Shown here in pieces: positions 34,601 through 42,434 of a stretch of DNA of 64,000 nt; position 1 is the stretch's first letter; each line of letters begins with the position of its first letter. Below the pieces are notes generated by a model. The model saw nothing but the letters and a program-made list of their open reading frames with translations. It did no database searches and was not told the origin of the DNA. Position numbers and translations under genes: made by a program. The DNA is taken from positions 62,001-126,000 of the forward strand of contig NZ_JALLGK010000007.1 in assembly GCF_023072595.1 (NCBI RefSeq), given 5' to 3'. The DNA comes from Streptomyces sp. XM4193 (GTDB lineage: Bacteria > Actinomycetota > Actinomycetes > Streptomycetales > Streptomycetaceae).

Positions 34601-34779
34601 TGCTGGTCGAGCGGACCGCCAACAAGGACATCGCCGCGGCGCTGCACATCTCGCCCCGCACCGTCGAGAAGCATGTGGCGAGCCTGCTTCAGAAGACCGG
34701 GCACCCCAACCGCACCGCCTTCGCCGGGGCGGTGCGGTCGCAACACGGTCCGGAGCACGGCCGGCTCCCCGTGCACTGA
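31657..34779 (+). CDS. Second LAL-family LuxR transcriptional regulator
   Basis: Encodes 1040 residues from ATG 31657 with aggaga upstream. Residues 20-65 are low-complexity His/Arg/Pro/Asp repeats (DHRAP-type units) that look like expanded DNA repeats. The ATPase follows, with P-loop G116-E-P-G-A-G-R-T123 and Walker B GVLLVLDDLHDAD, then a long helical region and a C-terminal LuxR HTH (VTAREYEVARLLVERTANKDIAA...SPRTVEKHVASLLQKTGHPNRT). It is in the same orientation as the two-component genes with a 287-bp gap, and convergent with the lanthipeptide exporter. The target is unknown: candidate regulons are the lanthipeptide locus or the sta cluster. Confidence 0.85.
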   Translation: MTQTPVRSETVAALHLRPRDQSLPDHRAPDQGAPGHRAPGHDVADRRAPDRPRPPDQWVQSPRAPQECADGGRAADGNRPARTACPLVGRGPETAHLAAVLEEARAGRGGAVFLTGEPGAGRTRLAAEAVALAGDRTATGTGRAGTVGPQVPYRSLAAALHALTRSGLPAGQAGTDRYGRVLARLLSGAPHPAGSPVVVAESVLRLLADAGRRRGVLLVLDDLHDADPGTLAVVEYLLDHLARLPVALLLTARTESAVAQELAPRARQRGVATVLELGPLTAAQVHQLLVRTRASARSEVSDARVRTVMERSGGIPFVVTELLHRPDGEGRDPRAIPAAVAADLRCRVAGLGPDGADFLSVAALFGSRFPLSVPRRALGWDDDRLSAVVRALSAASLIVPDRADPSWYAFRYRLVAEVQLAGLGPLDRAARARQLARALVELGESGEPVPGLWRVRAAELHELGQDPAAAVDLYCREVACALPAGGGDRVPALLGRANRLAANAGSAARGRALESVLEAVAHTARLAPVAALVNSAQSLPDDLSPAHRARLHARLTELALLAGRPDRALAHLELACWSLPGGARGAEAAVVDLAAAQVEPHRLGPTRLRTARELAHRALAGARRAQLPQVACRAALLLSRLTADSEDSAVLIQLAAARSLALAHRLPAEAVLAEARLALVEAERGGEQAGVEQALREAQRLGMPALTQEIGLSLAREEMRRCEFASAGSRLRALETEAQRLGLAGALARIGLARATLLAHRGRRAEMEEVLSGLCPPAESVPGLDPMAYGAARAFCSLLEERRGDADREFARAQVHEAQNPSVEDFGRYGPVLLLGVLEGRLGSGHHSDQQGVHHASTHWNQFFARLAKAVLLGREKQRDEATAQARLALEAAVRYPTARALGLRLVAEEAHLNGWGEPVCWLREAEEHFHGARLAAAAGACRALLRGMGAPVRQRRKGVEHVPPTLRRQGVTAREYEVARLLVERTANKDIAAALHISPRTVEKHVASLLQKTGHPNRTAFAGAVRSQHGPEHGRLPVH

Positions 34780-34791
34780 GGCTGCCGACCG

Positions 34792-34829
34792 GCGGCGGGG
34801 CGGCGCAGGCGTCCGGTTCGCCCCGCCGC
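34792..34829. terminator. Weak hairpin between convergent LAL regulator and ABC exporter
   Basis: An 11-bp perfect stem (34792-34802 with 34819-34829) with a 16-nt loop, in the 129-bp convergent gap. It may serve as a bidirectional terminator. Confidence 0.4.
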
Positions 34830-34908
34830 GCACCGCCGCGCCCGGGGAGCCGGCCGCGCCCCACCGGTGCGGCCCCGAGCGCTGCGGCTCCTGCGGTGGG
34901 GCGGGGTG

Positions 34909-36546
34909 TCAGTCGGCGTGGTCGCCCCGTTGTGAGGGCGCGAACTCGCGTGCGAGGGACGGCTCGACGGTCGCCGGCGACGGCTCCGTCGCCGAGGTCG
35001 TGGCCGGTGCCTCGTCGGCGGGCGCGGGGCCGGTCGGGCGGCGCAGGGTGACCACGCGGTCGAAGCGGACGTCCAGTCCCTCCTCGCCGTGGTGGACGAC
35101 CAGCAGCGCCCGCCCGGCGGTGCGTTCGACCAGTTCGCGCAGGACGGTGTCCCGGCCGTGCTCGTCGAGATTGGCGAACGGCTCGTCGGCGAGGTAGACG
35201 TCCGCCTCCTCGCCGAGCAGCGCTGCCACACCCACGCGTTGGCGCTGGCCGGAGGAGAGGTTGGCGGGCAGCTGGTCGAGGAGTCCGTCGAGCATCAGGG
35301 CGCCGCGCAGTTCGGCGTCGGGCACCAGTTCCCCGACCGGCAGCGGGGGGAGGTTCACCGGCGCGGTGAGGGCGGCGACCCGTGGCGGAAGGGTGACCGC
35401 ACCCGTGTCCGGGGCCAGCGTTCCGCCGAGCACGTGCAGCAGCGTGGTCTTGCCGCAGCCGTTCGGGCCCCGGAGCAACACCTTCTCCCCGGCGGCCAGT
35501 TCGAAGTCCGGCAGGCGCACCTCGGTGGCGGACCGCGGGTCGTGGCGCACGCTCGCCCCGCGCAGTCGCACCTGCGCGCCCTCTCGGTGGCAGGGCTCGT
35601 GGCGGCTCTCCCGGAGGCTGTGGATGCGCCGGAGCACGGCGGTGTTGCGGCGGACCTGCGGGATCAGGTTGATCAGGTCGAAGATGCCGGTCACCGCCCG
35701 CCAGAGCGAGTTGACGAAGGCCAGGAAGCTGCCGAAGGTCATCCTGCCGCTGAAGACGAAGAACGCGCCGACGACCATGGAGGCGGTGTCCGAGAGGTTC
35801 ATCGTCACATTGCTCAGGGTGCGCTGTTTGACCGTCAGCCGGTAGTTGACGTAGGTCAGGTCGAGGTAGCCGCCGAGTCCGCGTCGGTTGGTCTCCCGGG
35901 TGGCGGGCATCAGCGCGGGCATGCCGCGCAGCGCGTGGAAGGCGCCGAGGGTGGCGCTCAGCCGGTTGACGTACCCGGCCTCCGCCTCGCGTTCGGGCCC
36001 GGTGTTCTTCTCGATCTGCTTGGCGAGCCGGTTGCTGACCAGGACCAGCGGCGGGACGACCAGCAGCAGGACGAGGCTGGCCTGCCAGGAGAGCCAGAGC
36101 AGCACCCCGAGGAAGACCACCGAGGTGACCAGCAGTTTGCCGACGCGTACGCACACGTCGATGGAGGGCAGTACGCCTTCCTTGACGTCGTTGTGGATGC
36201 GGCTGACGTACGAGGCGTGTCCGGGTCCGGAGAGTCTGCGTCCGTCCAGTGCCAGGGTGCGGCCCAGCAGTTCGCTCTCCAGGCCGAGCATGACGGTGTT
36301 CTCGAACCGCTTGCGCCAGGTGGAGATCCAGAACGCCGCGAGGTTCAGGGTCAGTCCGAGCACCAGGTAGCAGCCACCGAGCAGCGCGAACCGGTGGAAG
36401 TCGCCGGCCAGGATGGCCTGGTCGAAGATCGCCTTCAGCAGGAGCGGGTGGAGCAGCGCCTCGATGCCGCCGGTGCCCGCCTCGGCGATCATCAGCGCGA
36501 GGAACCTGGGTCGGTGGCCCCGCAGCGTCTGCCACAGCTCCTTCAC
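34909..36546 (-). CDS. Lanthipeptide ABC exporter (membrane domain fused to ATPase)
   Basis: Encodes 545 residues from GTG 36546, overlapping the LanKC stop (GTGA). The N-terminal about 310 residues hold an ABC type-1 membrane domain with about six hydrophobic helices. The C-terminal ATPase has Walker A GPNGCGKTT, signature LSSGQRQR, Walker B VYLADEPFANLD and switch-H LLVVHHG. There is no N-terminal C39 peptidase domain, so leader removal must be done by another protease. As a half-transporter it should homodimerise. Coupling to the synthetase makes export of the modified peptide its likely role. The last 50 residues are a polar, low-complexity tail. A longer open frame upstream is a shadow of the synthetase. 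Confidence 0.85.
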   Translation of the reverse strand: MKELWQTLRGHRPRFLALMIAEAGTGGIEALLHPLLLKAIFDQAILAGDFHRFALLGGCYLVLGLTLNLAAFWISTWRKRFENTVMLGLESELLGRTLALDGRRLSGPGHASYVSRIHNDVKEGVLPSIDVCVRVGKLLVTSVVFLGVLLWLSWQASLVLLLVVPPLVLVSNRLAKQIEKNTGPEREAEAGYVNRLSATLGAFHALRGMPALMPATRETNRRGLGGYLDLTYVNYRLTVKQRTLSNVTMNLSDTASMVVGAFFVFSGRMTFGSFLAFVNSLWRAVTGIFDLINLIPQVRRNTAVLRRIHSLRESRHEPCHREGAQVRLRGASVRHDPRSATEVRLPDFELAAGEKVLLRGPNGCGKTTLLHVLGGTLAPDTGAVTLPPRVAALTAPVNLPPLPVGELVPDAELRGALMLDGLLDQLPANLSSGQRQRVGVAALLGEEADVYLADEPFANLDEHGRDTVLRELVERTAGRALLVVHHGEEGLDVRFDRVVTLRRPTGPAPADEAPATTSATEPSPATVEPSLAREFAPSQRGDHAD

Positions 36547-39242
36547 GGCGCCGCCTCGTCGAGCAGGAAGTCCGCCCCTCCCGCGTTGTTCACCCGGTGC
36601 AGTACGCGCAGCACCCCCGCCGAGCCGGTCAGGTAGTCGGTGGCGCAGCGCGTCATCCCCTCTCCCGGCACTCCCAGCAGCCGCTGCCCGGCCTCGCGCG
36701 GCAGTCCGAAGCGCGGGTCGGGTTCGAAGAGGAACGTCGAGCGCACGTAGTCGAGTTGGCGCAGCGCGATGGTGCGGTAGGAGGGGTCCCCGGTGAAGTC
36801 GGCGGCGTCCAGCAGCGCGTCGGCGACGCCGCTGATGCCGAAGCCGTACGCCGGGAGCACCGAGAACCGGAAGTCCAGTCCGCGTGCCACCGCGCGTGCC
36901 CGGTCGAGGTCGCCGTAGCGCAGCAGGACCTGGAGCACTCCGGCTGCGCCCACCTCGACGTAGGGCTCGACGGTGCCGCCCTGTGCGAAGGTCACCATCT
37001 CCCGGTCGTCGGAGGCGGCGCCGCCCGCGCCGGCCCGGGACATCTCGAAGGCGAGGGCCTCGCGGCCGAGTCGCAAGTACCCGTCCTCGCCGGTGATCTG
37101 GTGCATCCGCAGGAGGAAGAGCGCCACGCCGGCCTGCCCGTAGCCCAGTCCGCTCAGTGGCTCCTCGCGGGTGAAGGCGTTGCGCCAGTGGGCCGTTCCG
37201 TCCTCGCGCACCGCCGACTCCCGCAGCGCGCGGGCGCATTCGCGGGCGGCCTCCAGATGGCGCGGGTCGCCGTCGCTCAGGTGGAAGCGCAGATTGGTCA
37301 TGCCGACGCCGGACAGCCCGTAGTAGAAGGAGTGGTCGCCCACCTCGGGGGCGCGCTCGTTGGCCCGGGCCAGCAGCCGTCGGGCCTGCTCCCGGAGTCC
37401 GAGCGAGTCGGCCGCCCAGGCGATCCCGGCCAGTCCGGTCATCAGCCCGTCCGGGTGTGCCTCGGTGCGCATGTCGTCGACGGCCCGCTCCAGCCAGTCG
37501 CGCCACTGCGGCTCGATCGGGGCACCGCTCGCGTTCAGCGCCCAGAGCACACCGCTCGCTCCGAAGCCGAGGCTGAGGGGGTTGCTGATGTGGGTGAAGG
37601 GGTCGACGGGGAAGAGGGTGGCGCGCTCGGGGTCGGCGACGGCCGCGACGAACGCCGCCACCTCGGCCTCGGTCCGTGCCCAACCCATCCGCTCCTCGTC
37701 GACCACGGGGACTGCGGGGGCGCGCACCGCGCCGAGCAGCGCCTCCTCGTCGGACAGCGCCTCCAGCACCTCGGGCAGACCGACGCGTGCCGCGGCGAGG
37801 TCGGTGACCAGCCGGTGGACGCTCTCCGGCCAGCCCAGCGCCTCGAAGAAGACCCCGAAGTTCTCCAGCACGTTCTCGCGCAGATAGGACATGGCGGCGA
37901 TCGGGAAGACGAAGTACGCCATCGAGGTGGCCAGACCGAAGAGGTCGCTCTCGGGGCCGGTGAGACGGTACTTGTTCCTGGAGAGGCTGAAGCCCGGGGT
38001 GAACAGCTCCACCGGCCGGCTCAGCGCCTGCTCGGCGGCGGCGTGCTCGGGCTCCAGGAGCCGGCACGCCTCGAGGTCGACGATGCTCACCCGGTGGGTC
38101 TCGGTGTCGATCAGCACGTTGGCGGGGGTGAAGTCGCCGAGTACGACGCCGCGTTGGTGGGCGGCGTGGATCGTGGTGGCCAGCTCGCGGAAGACGTCGA
38201 GATAGAGCTTCAGGAACTCCGCCGAGCGTTCGGGGTGCGAACCGGGCCGGGTGAGCGGGTTCCGGTCCAGCAGCACCGCCCGGATGTCGGCGCCCGGCAG
38301 GAACTCCATCGCGATGAAGTGGTGTTCCCAGTGCTGGAACCGGGCGATGGGCACCGGGAAGGAGCCCTCGTCGGCCAGCCGGTTGAGGAACTGCCACTCG
38401 CGGGCCTGGATCTCCACCGCGTCGTGCGCCTGGCGAAGGTTCGGATTGGTGTGCGGACGCGCCTCCTTCAGCACCACCTTGCGGTCGCCGTCGAGGGTGT
38501 CCTGCGCCGTGTAGACGCCGCCGCTGTTGGAGAACTGGATCGCCCCGGTCACCCGGAAACGGCCGCCGAGCAGTCCGTCGCCCTCGGGCTCCTGCTCGGG
38601 CTTCCAGTCGTCGAACGGCCAGGCGACCCAGTCCGGATGCGCGTTGCCGGGGCGTCGGATGTCCTGGACGGGTCCGTCGGGGCCCTGGATGTGCGGCACT
38701 CTGCGCCCGAGCACATCGATCTCGTGGGTGTCGAGGAACTGCCCGTAGCGGAAGTAGAGCGTCCGGTGGTCCTTGTACCGCAGGTCGGACAGGACGTAGG
38801 GGCCCTCGATGCCCTCCAGCCGCTCGGCGAGGTCCGCCAGGCAGCTGCGGAACTCCTCGTCGTCGCGCGGGTAGACGGTGACGAGCTTTCCGCCACCGCC
38901 TCGTGCCATGGCCTTGGAGTTGAGGATCTCGTAGATGTTGACGTCGAGCGCGATCTTGAAGTCCACCCGCCGCGCCGTGAGGCAGTCGATCACCTTCGCG
39001 GCCACTTCGCGCACCCGGCCGGGCTCCGCGGACACATGGATCTTCCAGCCCTGGGCGGGGAGTTCGCGGTTGTGCCGGTGACTCCACCAGATGCCGCTGC
39101 GCCGGAACAGCGCGCGCTTGTGCTCGTCCAGCGAGGCCAGGAAGTGATCAGCCCGCGGCTCGTAGTACACATCGAGCGGGTCGAAGAACAGTGTGTTGTT
39201 CCAGGCGTAGTGGAAGCGGTTGACCCAGCGTTCGTTGCGCAT
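36543..39242 (-). CDS. Class III lanthipeptide synthetase (LanKC)
   Basis: Encodes 899 residues from ATG 39242, chosen because it is preceded by gagg at good spacing and begins MRNERWVNRFHYAWN, like LanKC N-termini. A GTG at 39314 would lie in the hairpin and has a poor site. Architecture: N-terminal lyase domain (about 1-200), kinase-like domain (about 210-480; VVLKEARPH, VVLGDFTPANVLI, SIVDLEAC), and a C-terminal LanC-like cyclase (about 520-899; GLSGVGMTNL, GLGYGQAGVALF, YGFGISGVADALL). The Cys-Cys-His zinc ligands of class I, II and IV cyclases are not seen, which assigns class III rather than class IV. It phosphorylates and eliminates Ser/Thr of the precursor and forms (methyl)lanthionine or labionin. 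Confidence 0.9.
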   Translation of the reverse strand: MRNERWVNRFHYAWNNTLFFDPLDVYYEPRADHFLASLDEHKRALFRRSGIWWSHRHNRELPAQGWKIHVSAEPGRVREVAAKVIDCLTARRVDFKIALDVNIYEILNSKAMARGGGGKLVTVYPRDDEEFRSCLADLAERLEGIEGPYVLSDLRYKDHRTLYFRYGQFLDTHEIDVLGRRVPHIQGPDGPVQDIRRPGNAHPDWVAWPFDDWKPEQEPEGDGLLGGRFRVTGAIQFSNSGGVYTAQDTLDGDRKVVLKEARPHTNPNLRQAHDAVEIQAREWQFLNRLADEGSFPVPIARFQHWEHHFIAMEFLPGADIRAVLLDRNPLTRPGSHPERSAEFLKLYLDVFRELATTIHAAHQRGVVLGDFTPANVLIDTETHRVSIVDLEACRLLEPEHAAAEQALSRPVELFTPGFSLSRNKYRLTGPESDLFGLATSMAYFVFPIAAMSYLRENVLENFGVFFEALGWPESVHRLVTDLAAARVGLPEVLEALSDEEALLGAVRAPAVPVVDEERMGWARTEAEVAAFVAAVADPERATLFPVDPFTHISNPLSLGFGASGVLWALNASGAPIEPQWRDWLERAVDDMRTEAHPDGLMTGLAGIAWAADSLGLREQARRLLARANERAPEVGDHSFYYGLSGVGMTNLRFHLSDGDPRHLEAARECARALRESAVREDGTAHWRNAFTREEPLSGLGYGQAGVALFLLRMHQITGEDGYLRLGREALAFEMSRAGAGGAASDDREMVTFAQGGTVEPYVEVGAAGVLQVLLRYGDLDRARAVARGLDFRFSVLPAYGFGISGVADALLDAADFTGDPSYRTIALRQLDYVRSTFLFEPDPRFGLPREAGQRLLGVPGEGMTRCATDYLTGSAGVLRVLHRVNNAGGADFLLDEAAP

Positions 39243-39291
39243 CTGAAGCCTCTGTGAGTCCGGGAGCGTCTGGTGGCCGGCGCGGGGAACG

Positions 39292-39326
39292 GCTCGTGCG
39301 GAGGCGAGACTCACCTCCGCACGAGC
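39292..39326 (-). promoter_or_regulatory. 13-bp perfect hairpin between precursor and synthetase genes
   Basis: Arms 39292-39304 and 39314-39326 are perfectly complementary with a 9-nt loop, in the 91-bp space between the precursor stop and the synthetase start. This is the usual place for a partial terminator or processing hairpin that keeps precursor mRNA in excess over synthetase mRNA. Confidence 0.65.
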
Positions 39327-39333
39327 CGGGGAA

Positions 39334-39456
39334 TCACTGCTGCTCGAGCTCCGGCTCGTTCTTGCAGCAGTCGCTGGAGCTGCTGGTGACGCTCCAGGAG
39401 GCGGCGTTGAAGGCGTTGAGCTCGGGCTCGAGGTGCTGCAGGTCCAGAACGCTCAT
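39334..39456 (-). CDS. Class III lanthipeptide precursor peptide
   Basis: Encodes 40 residues from ATG 39456, with gagaggaa upstream. The N-terminus MSVLDLQHLEPE fits the class III leader helix (LDLQ-x-LE). The C-terminal part, from S20, is Ser/Thr-rich with adjacent cysteines C30-C31: S20, S22, T24, S25-S28 could give dehydroalanine or dehydrobutyrine acceptors for lanthionine or labionin rings. The last residues KNEPELEQQ contain a second EPEL, matching EPEL in the leader (residues 10-13). Precise core boundary and ring pattern are unknown. It is followed on the same strand by the synthetase and exporter. Confidence 0.85.
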   Translation of the reverse strand: MSVLDLQHLEPELNAFNAASWSVTSSSSDCCKNEPELEQQ

Positions 39457-39831
39457 GGCTGTTCCTCTCGTGTGGTCGGGTGCCGCGGTACACCGGGTGG
39501 TGTGTTCGGGCCGACAGAGGTGAGTCAACTCGCCCCGGGCGCCAGGCACATGAGTGCTCACCACCCGTCTTCCGCACACCGCTCCCCCATCGGCGCGGAC
39601 CGGCCGGCGGCCGGGAATGCGGGTGGCACCGAACGTGCGGCGCCACCCGGGCCGGCGCGGGGTCCGTCGGCAACGGTGCGGGTGGACGCCCCGCAGGCCG
39701 ATGTCGGCGGGGCTCCGGCCGGTCGCGGCGGCGCACGGCCGAGGGGTTGACAAGGTGACGGGACAGCGCGAACGTACATACATAACGTACGGACAAGTTG
39801 TCCGACTTCCTGGCGTGATCACGGAGAGCCC
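39457..39831. promoter_or_regulatory. Divergent promoter region of lanthipeptide and acid-sugar operons
   Basis: A 375-bp region with no convincing gene. Toward the permease gene lie TTGACA (39747-39752), TACATA (39775-39780; spacing of 22 bp is long for a promoter), the direct repeat acgtac (39772-39777 and 39785-39790) and the palindrome at 39791-39803. Nothing clear is seen at the lanthipeptide side. Confidence 0.5.
39791..39803. promoter_or_regulatory. Candidate operator GGACAAGTTGTCC for the GntR regulator
   Basis: A 13-base inverted repeat (GGACAA-G-TTGTCC), 28 bp upstream of the permease ATG. GntR/HutC proteins bind short palindromes in their operon promoters, and the regulator is encoded three genes downstream. 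The link is inferred. Confidence 0.45.
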
Positions 39832-41028
39832 ATGAAACCTTCACCCCACGAGGACCGCACGATCGTCCCGCTCTTCGACGCCATGAACCGGCTTCCGGGC
39901 GGCCTGATGCTGGTGCCCCTCATCCTCGGTTCGGTCATGGGCACCTTCGCCATGCCGGCTCTGGAGATCGGCAGCTTCACCACGGCGCTGTTCAAGGACG
40001 GCGCCATGGCGCTGATCGCCCTGCTGATCTTCGCCACCGGGACCCACGTCACCGCCCGCACCAGCGGACCCGTACTCGCCCACGCCGCGGTGATCCTCAC
40101 CGCGAAGTCGCTGATCCCGGCGGGCGCGGTGGTGCTGCTCGGCCTCGTCGTGGGCATCGACGGCGTCGCCGGCGTCTCGATCCTGGCGCTGCTGGTGGCC
40201 ATCGACAACTCCAACGGCGGCCTGTGGCTGGCCTTCACCGGTCGCTACGGCGACAAGCGGGACCGAGGCGCGTACCTGGCCTCCGCGATCAACGACGGCC
40301 CGTTCTTCTCCATGCTCTTCCTCGGCATGTCCGGTCTCGCCGCGATCCCCGGGACCCTGCTGCTCGCGGCGGTCGTGCCGTTCCTGCTCGGCATGCTGGT
40401 CGGCAACCTCGACCCCAAGTGGCGCGACATCATGCGCGCCACCCCGAACATCGTCATCCCCTTCTTCGCCTTCGGTCTGGGCACCGGCATCGACCTGGGC
40501 GCGGTCGTCAAGGGCGGAGCCTCCGGGCTGGTCGTCGGCGCGATCGTCGCCCCGTTCACCGGCGCGCTGGTCTACTTCGGCTACCGCTTGGTGCTGCGCC
40601 GCGGCAACAAGAGCGGCCTCGGTTTCGCCGCCGCCACCACGGCCGGCAACGCCATCGCCACCCCGGCCATCGTCGGGGCGGCCGATCCCAAGTTCGCGCC
40701 GTACGTGGAGACGGCCACCGCCCAGGTGGCGGCCTCCGCGCTGATCACCGCCGTGCTGGCCCCGCTGCTCGCCTCCTGGGTCCTCAAGCGCGAGGGCGGG
40801 CTCACCGTCGTCGACGAGGACGGCAACCTCCTGGACGAGGAGTCCGGAGCGGATCCGAGCGGCAACGGCGGCCCGCCCGAGGCCGGAGCCGCGGAGGTCG
40901 GCCCCGGAGCCGGCGGAACCGCACCGGACGGCGCCGCGGACGCCGGGCCGGGCGCCGGGCACGGCGGTTCCACGGCCGCACCGCCCTCGCCGGACTCCGG
41001 CCGGACGGACGGGCAGGCGCGCACATGA
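39832..41028 (+). CDS. KdgT-type 2-keto-3-deoxygluconate permease family transporter
   Basis: Encodes 398 residues with about ten hydrophobic segments between residues 20 and 320 and a polar Pro/Gly/Ala-rich C-terminal tail of about 75 residues that is not typical of the family. Strings such as NRLPGGLMLVPLILGSVMGTFAMP, IDNSNGGLWLAFTGRYGD and ATTAGNAIATPAIV match the KdgT permease family (PF03812). It would import a keto-deoxy or related acid sugar. It heads an operon with overlapping ATGA junctions to the kinase and dehydrogenase. Confidence 0.88.
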   Translation: MKPSPHEDRTIVPLFDAMNRLPGGLMLVPLILGSVMGTFAMPALEIGSFTTALFKDGAMALIALLIFATGTHVTARTSGPVLAHAAVILTAKSLIPAGAVVLLGLVVGIDGVAGVSILALLVAIDNSNGGLWLAFTGRYGDKRDRGAYLASAINDGPFFSMLFLGMSGLAAIPGTLLLAAVVPFLLGMLVGNLDPKWRDIMRATPNIVIPFFAFGLGTGIDLGAVVKGGASGLVVGAIVAPFTGALVYFGYRLVLRRGNKSGLGFAAATTAGNAIATPAIVGAADPKFAPYVETATAQVAASALITAVLAPLLASWVLKREGGLTVVDEDGNLLDEESGADPSGNGGPPEAGAAEVGPGAGGTAPDGAADAGPGAGHGGSTAAPPSPDSGRTDGQART

Positions 41029-42434
41029 GCGGGCGGGTACTGGTGGTCGCCGACGATCTGACCGGCGCCAACGACACCGGCGTCCAGTTCGCCCGGGCCG
41101 GCTGGCCGACCGTCCTCCGGCTCCCGGGCAAACCCGGCCACGCCGGCTCCGGTCACACCCCGACGCACGACGAGCCGAAGCCTGACGACCCGAAGCCTGA
41201 CGCCCCGACGCTTCAAGGTCCCGCCCGGGGAGCGACGGCGGTCTCCACCGACGCCCGCGCGCTGGGCCACGAGGAGGCGCGGCGTACGACCCGCGCGGCG
41301 GTCGAGCGCGAGGGCCTCGCCGCGGACGACCGGCTCTACCTCAAGGTCGACTCCACGCTGCGCGGCTCGGTCGCCGGCCAGCTGTCCGGCGCCCTGGACG
41401 CGCGCCGCGCCGCCCACCCCGACGCCCTGGTGGTGCTCTGCCCGGCCTATCCGTCGATGCACCGCACGGTGGTGCGGGGCCGACTGCTGGTGCGGGACGT
41501 CCCCGTGTCCCGGTCCCCGGCCGGTCGCGATCCGGTCACCCCGGTCACCCTCGACGCGCTGACCGAACTGGTGCCCGGCGCGGTCGGGTTGGGCACCTTC
41601 CCGACCGCGGCGCAGTGGGCCGCGGCACTCGAGGAGGCCGGCCGGCGCGCGCCGGTGGTCGCCGTGGACGCCCGCACCGACGAGGAGTTGGCCCGTCTCG
41701 CCGAAGCCGTCGACCTGCTGGGCCCGCGCGTCGTACCCGCGGGCTCGGCCGGACTCGCCGCCCCGCTGGCCGAGTTGTGGGCACGTCCGGCGGACGGAGG
41801 GGCCGCGCCCCGGCGCACGGCCGACGCGCCTCCCTTCGCACGCCGTCCGCTGGTCCTGGTCTCCTCGCACCACGCGGTGGCCCGGGAGCAGGTGGCGGCC
41901 CTCGCCGCCGCCGGGACCGCGCCCGGCGCGCCGCCGCGCGGCGACAGCTCGCACGGCGGCACCCCGACCGCGGACGCCCCGCACGGCGCGTACGCCTCAC
42001 CGCACGAGGCGGTCACCGTCGTACGCACCGACGCCGACGAGCTGCCCGAGGACATCGCCCGCCCGCTGCCGTCCGGCAGCGGCGCGGTGGTCCTGCTCTC
42101 GCCGGAGGAGCGCACCGACTCGCTACCCGGCGCCCGGTTGGCGACCGCGCTCGCCCGCCGGGCCGCGCACGCCCTGACCCTGCCCGACCACGGTTTCGAC
42201 GCCGTCGTACTGGTCGGCGGGGACGGCGCCGGCGCGTTCCTCGCCGCGGTGGGCGCGCACGGCGTCACCGTCCGCGGGCTCGTCACCGAAGGCGTCCCCC
42301 ACGGGCAGATCGCCGGCGGCCCGCTGCACGGGCTGCCCGTGGTCACCAAGGCCGGCGGCTTCGGCGACCGCACCACCCTCTCCCTGCTCCTGCGCACACT
42401 GCGCACCCCGAACGATTCGGAGAATCCTCGATGA
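41025..42434 (+). CDS. Four-carbon acid sugar kinase family protein (DUF1537)
   Basis: Encodes 469 residues from ATG 41025 overlapping the permease stop. The N-terminus VLVVADDLTGANDTGVQFARAG and the KVDSTLRGSVAGQL segment belong to the N-terminal sugar-binding domain. The C-terminal nucleotide-binding domain has VLVGGDGAGAFLAAVGAHG and the G-x-P-HGQIAGGPLHGLPVVTKAGGFGD-type end. The family (OtnK, DtnK) phosphorylates D-erythronate, L-threonate or related acids. Inserts of Pro/Asp/Lys-rich sequence at about residues 43-62 and a Ser/Gly-rich segment near residues 300-325 are specific to this protein. Substrate undetermined. Confidence 0.85.
   Translation: MSGRVLVVADDLTGANDTGVQFARAGWPTVLRLPGKPGHAGSGHTPTHDEPKPDDPKPDAPTLQGPARGATAVSTDARALGHEEARRTTRAAVEREGLAADDRLYLKVDSTLRGSVAGQLSGALDARRAAHPDALVVLCPAYPSMHRTVVRGRLLVRDVPVSRSPAGRDPVTPVTLDALTELVPGAVGLGTFPTAAQWAAALEEAGRRAPVVAVDARTDEELARLAEAVDLLGPRVVPAGSAGLAAPLAELWARPADGGAAPRRTADAPPFARRPLVLVSSHHAVAREQVAALAAAGTAPGAPPRGDSSHGGTPTADAPHGAYASPHEAVTVVRTDADELPEDIARPLPSGSGAVVLLSPEERTDSLPGARLATALARRAAHALTLPDHGFDAVVLVGGDGAGAFLAAVGAHGVTVRGLVTEGVPHGQIAGGPLHGLPVVTKAGGFGDRTTLSLLLRTLRTPNDSENPR

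Noticed and set aside
36547..39087. Continuation of the ABC exporter frame through the LanKC gene, as if a 1392-residue fusion
   Set aside because: The upstream part is Arg-rich out-of-frame reading of the synthetase; the exporter starts at GTG 36546 coupled to the LanKC stop.
36543..39242. Class IV (LanL) lanthipeptide synthetase
   Set aside because: The zinc-binding Cys-Cys-His set of the cyclase is not visible, so class III LanKC fits better.
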